Part shown: positions 63,805 through 64,000 of the stretch, piece after piece
How positions within the stretch are numbered: position 1 is the stretch's first letter
How the letters are laid out: the number at the start of each line of letters is the position of its first letter
Program-made: the position numbers and the translations under genes
The notes under the pieces: model-generated
The model's database searches: none
Seen by the model: the letters and a program-made list of their open reading frames with translations, nothing else
Told to the model about the DNA's origin: nothing
Assembly: GCA_947396885.1 (NCBI GenBank)
Contig: OX377201.1
Coordinates: 5,566,934-5,630,933, forward strand
Length of the DNA stretch: 64,000 nt
Direction of reading: 5' to 3'
DNA from: Heligmosomoides polygyrus polygyrus
Taxonomy: Eukaryota > Nematoda > Chromadorea > Rhabditida > Heligmosomidae

Positions 63805-64000
63805 AAACACCATGAACACCATAAACAATTGGACCCATATTTGCGCGGTTCCCATATTTTCGGAACGAACATATTGTGCAATTCCTTCTCAGGTACGGTC
63901 GTAACACCTATTTCAAAAGCTGTCGTCTAACGTTGTTGTCCGATAAAAGTTGTTACCTGGTGTCAACCTGTATGACATCGTCATCCAGATTTTCTCGAAG

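Noticed and set aside
1..64000. CRISPR array or bacterial gene cluster
   Set aside because: No regular direct repeats with unique spacers and no prokaryotic gene organisation.

Overview
The window is eukaryotic, repeat-rich and intron-bearing. Its gene content and repeats point to a strongylid (clade V) nematode, possibly a hookworm; that assignment is an inference from family types, since no search was possible. Pointers are spliced secreted TIL (Ascaris-type protease inhibitor) genes with short phase-consistent exons, TTTCAG-type splice acceptors, a nematode-style chemoreceptor fragment, mariner/Tc1 relics, RTE, CR1-like and Penelope-like retroelements, and tRNA-derived SINEs.

The main result is a tandem cluster of three paralogous genes on the minus strand, A (8673-24914), B (34376-48451) and C (51086-55273, 5' part not found). 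I rebuilt them from nine short exons (eight in B, five in C) whose phases and splice sites all agree. Each codes for a secreted protein with the plan signal peptide, TIL domain 1, TIL domain 2, Tyr/Pro-rich linker, TIL domain 3. Genes A and B give complete reading frames of 250 and 249 residues. Each TIL domain is split over two exons and has ten cysteines. The residues predicted at the protease-facing P1 position differ: gene A has Arg in TIL2 and TIL3, B has Gln and Pro, C has Thr and Pro. A and B share a TATA-containing upstream block, and a third, orphan copy of that block lies near 29.6 kb. A dead copy of the last exon lies at 33.64-33.75 kb.

Around and inside these genes is a dense repeat layer. 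1-3.2 kb: a giant foldback element. 3.5-5.8 kb: the last two exons of a seven-transmembrane receptor, with a mariner relic in the intron. 6.7-8.1 kb: a complete-ended Tc1/mariner-like element with a broken transposase. 9.1-10.3 and 19.3-20.4 kb: two more mariners, the second carrying a SINE. 12.3-13.2 kb: a tight array of palindromic Tourist-like (PIF/Harbinger-type) MITEs joined at shared TAA target sites and nested inside each other. 15.2-17.7 kb: a pair of LTR-like or promoter-like repeats and tRNA-like units. 26.4-29.2 kb: a three-layer nest, hAT element containing a SINE containing a CR1-like element. 30.4-31.6 kb: a second hAT element with a perfect 8-bp target duplication. 35-38 kb: Penelope, BovB-like and CR1-like fragments. 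39-45 kb: more foldbacks, including a Tc3-like element turned into a palindrome. 45-50 kb: hAT, SINE, tRNA-like and RTE pieces. 56-58.5 kb: a purine-only-looking minisatellite, a TATG microsatellite and a 27-bp minisatellite. 59-64 kb: Penelope fragments and two adjoining GACGTC-rich MITEs.

No CRISPR, operon-like bacterial structure, rRNA or convincing intact tRNA was seen. Most open frames over 60 codons lie in repeats. Boundaries of repeats without target duplications are approximate.
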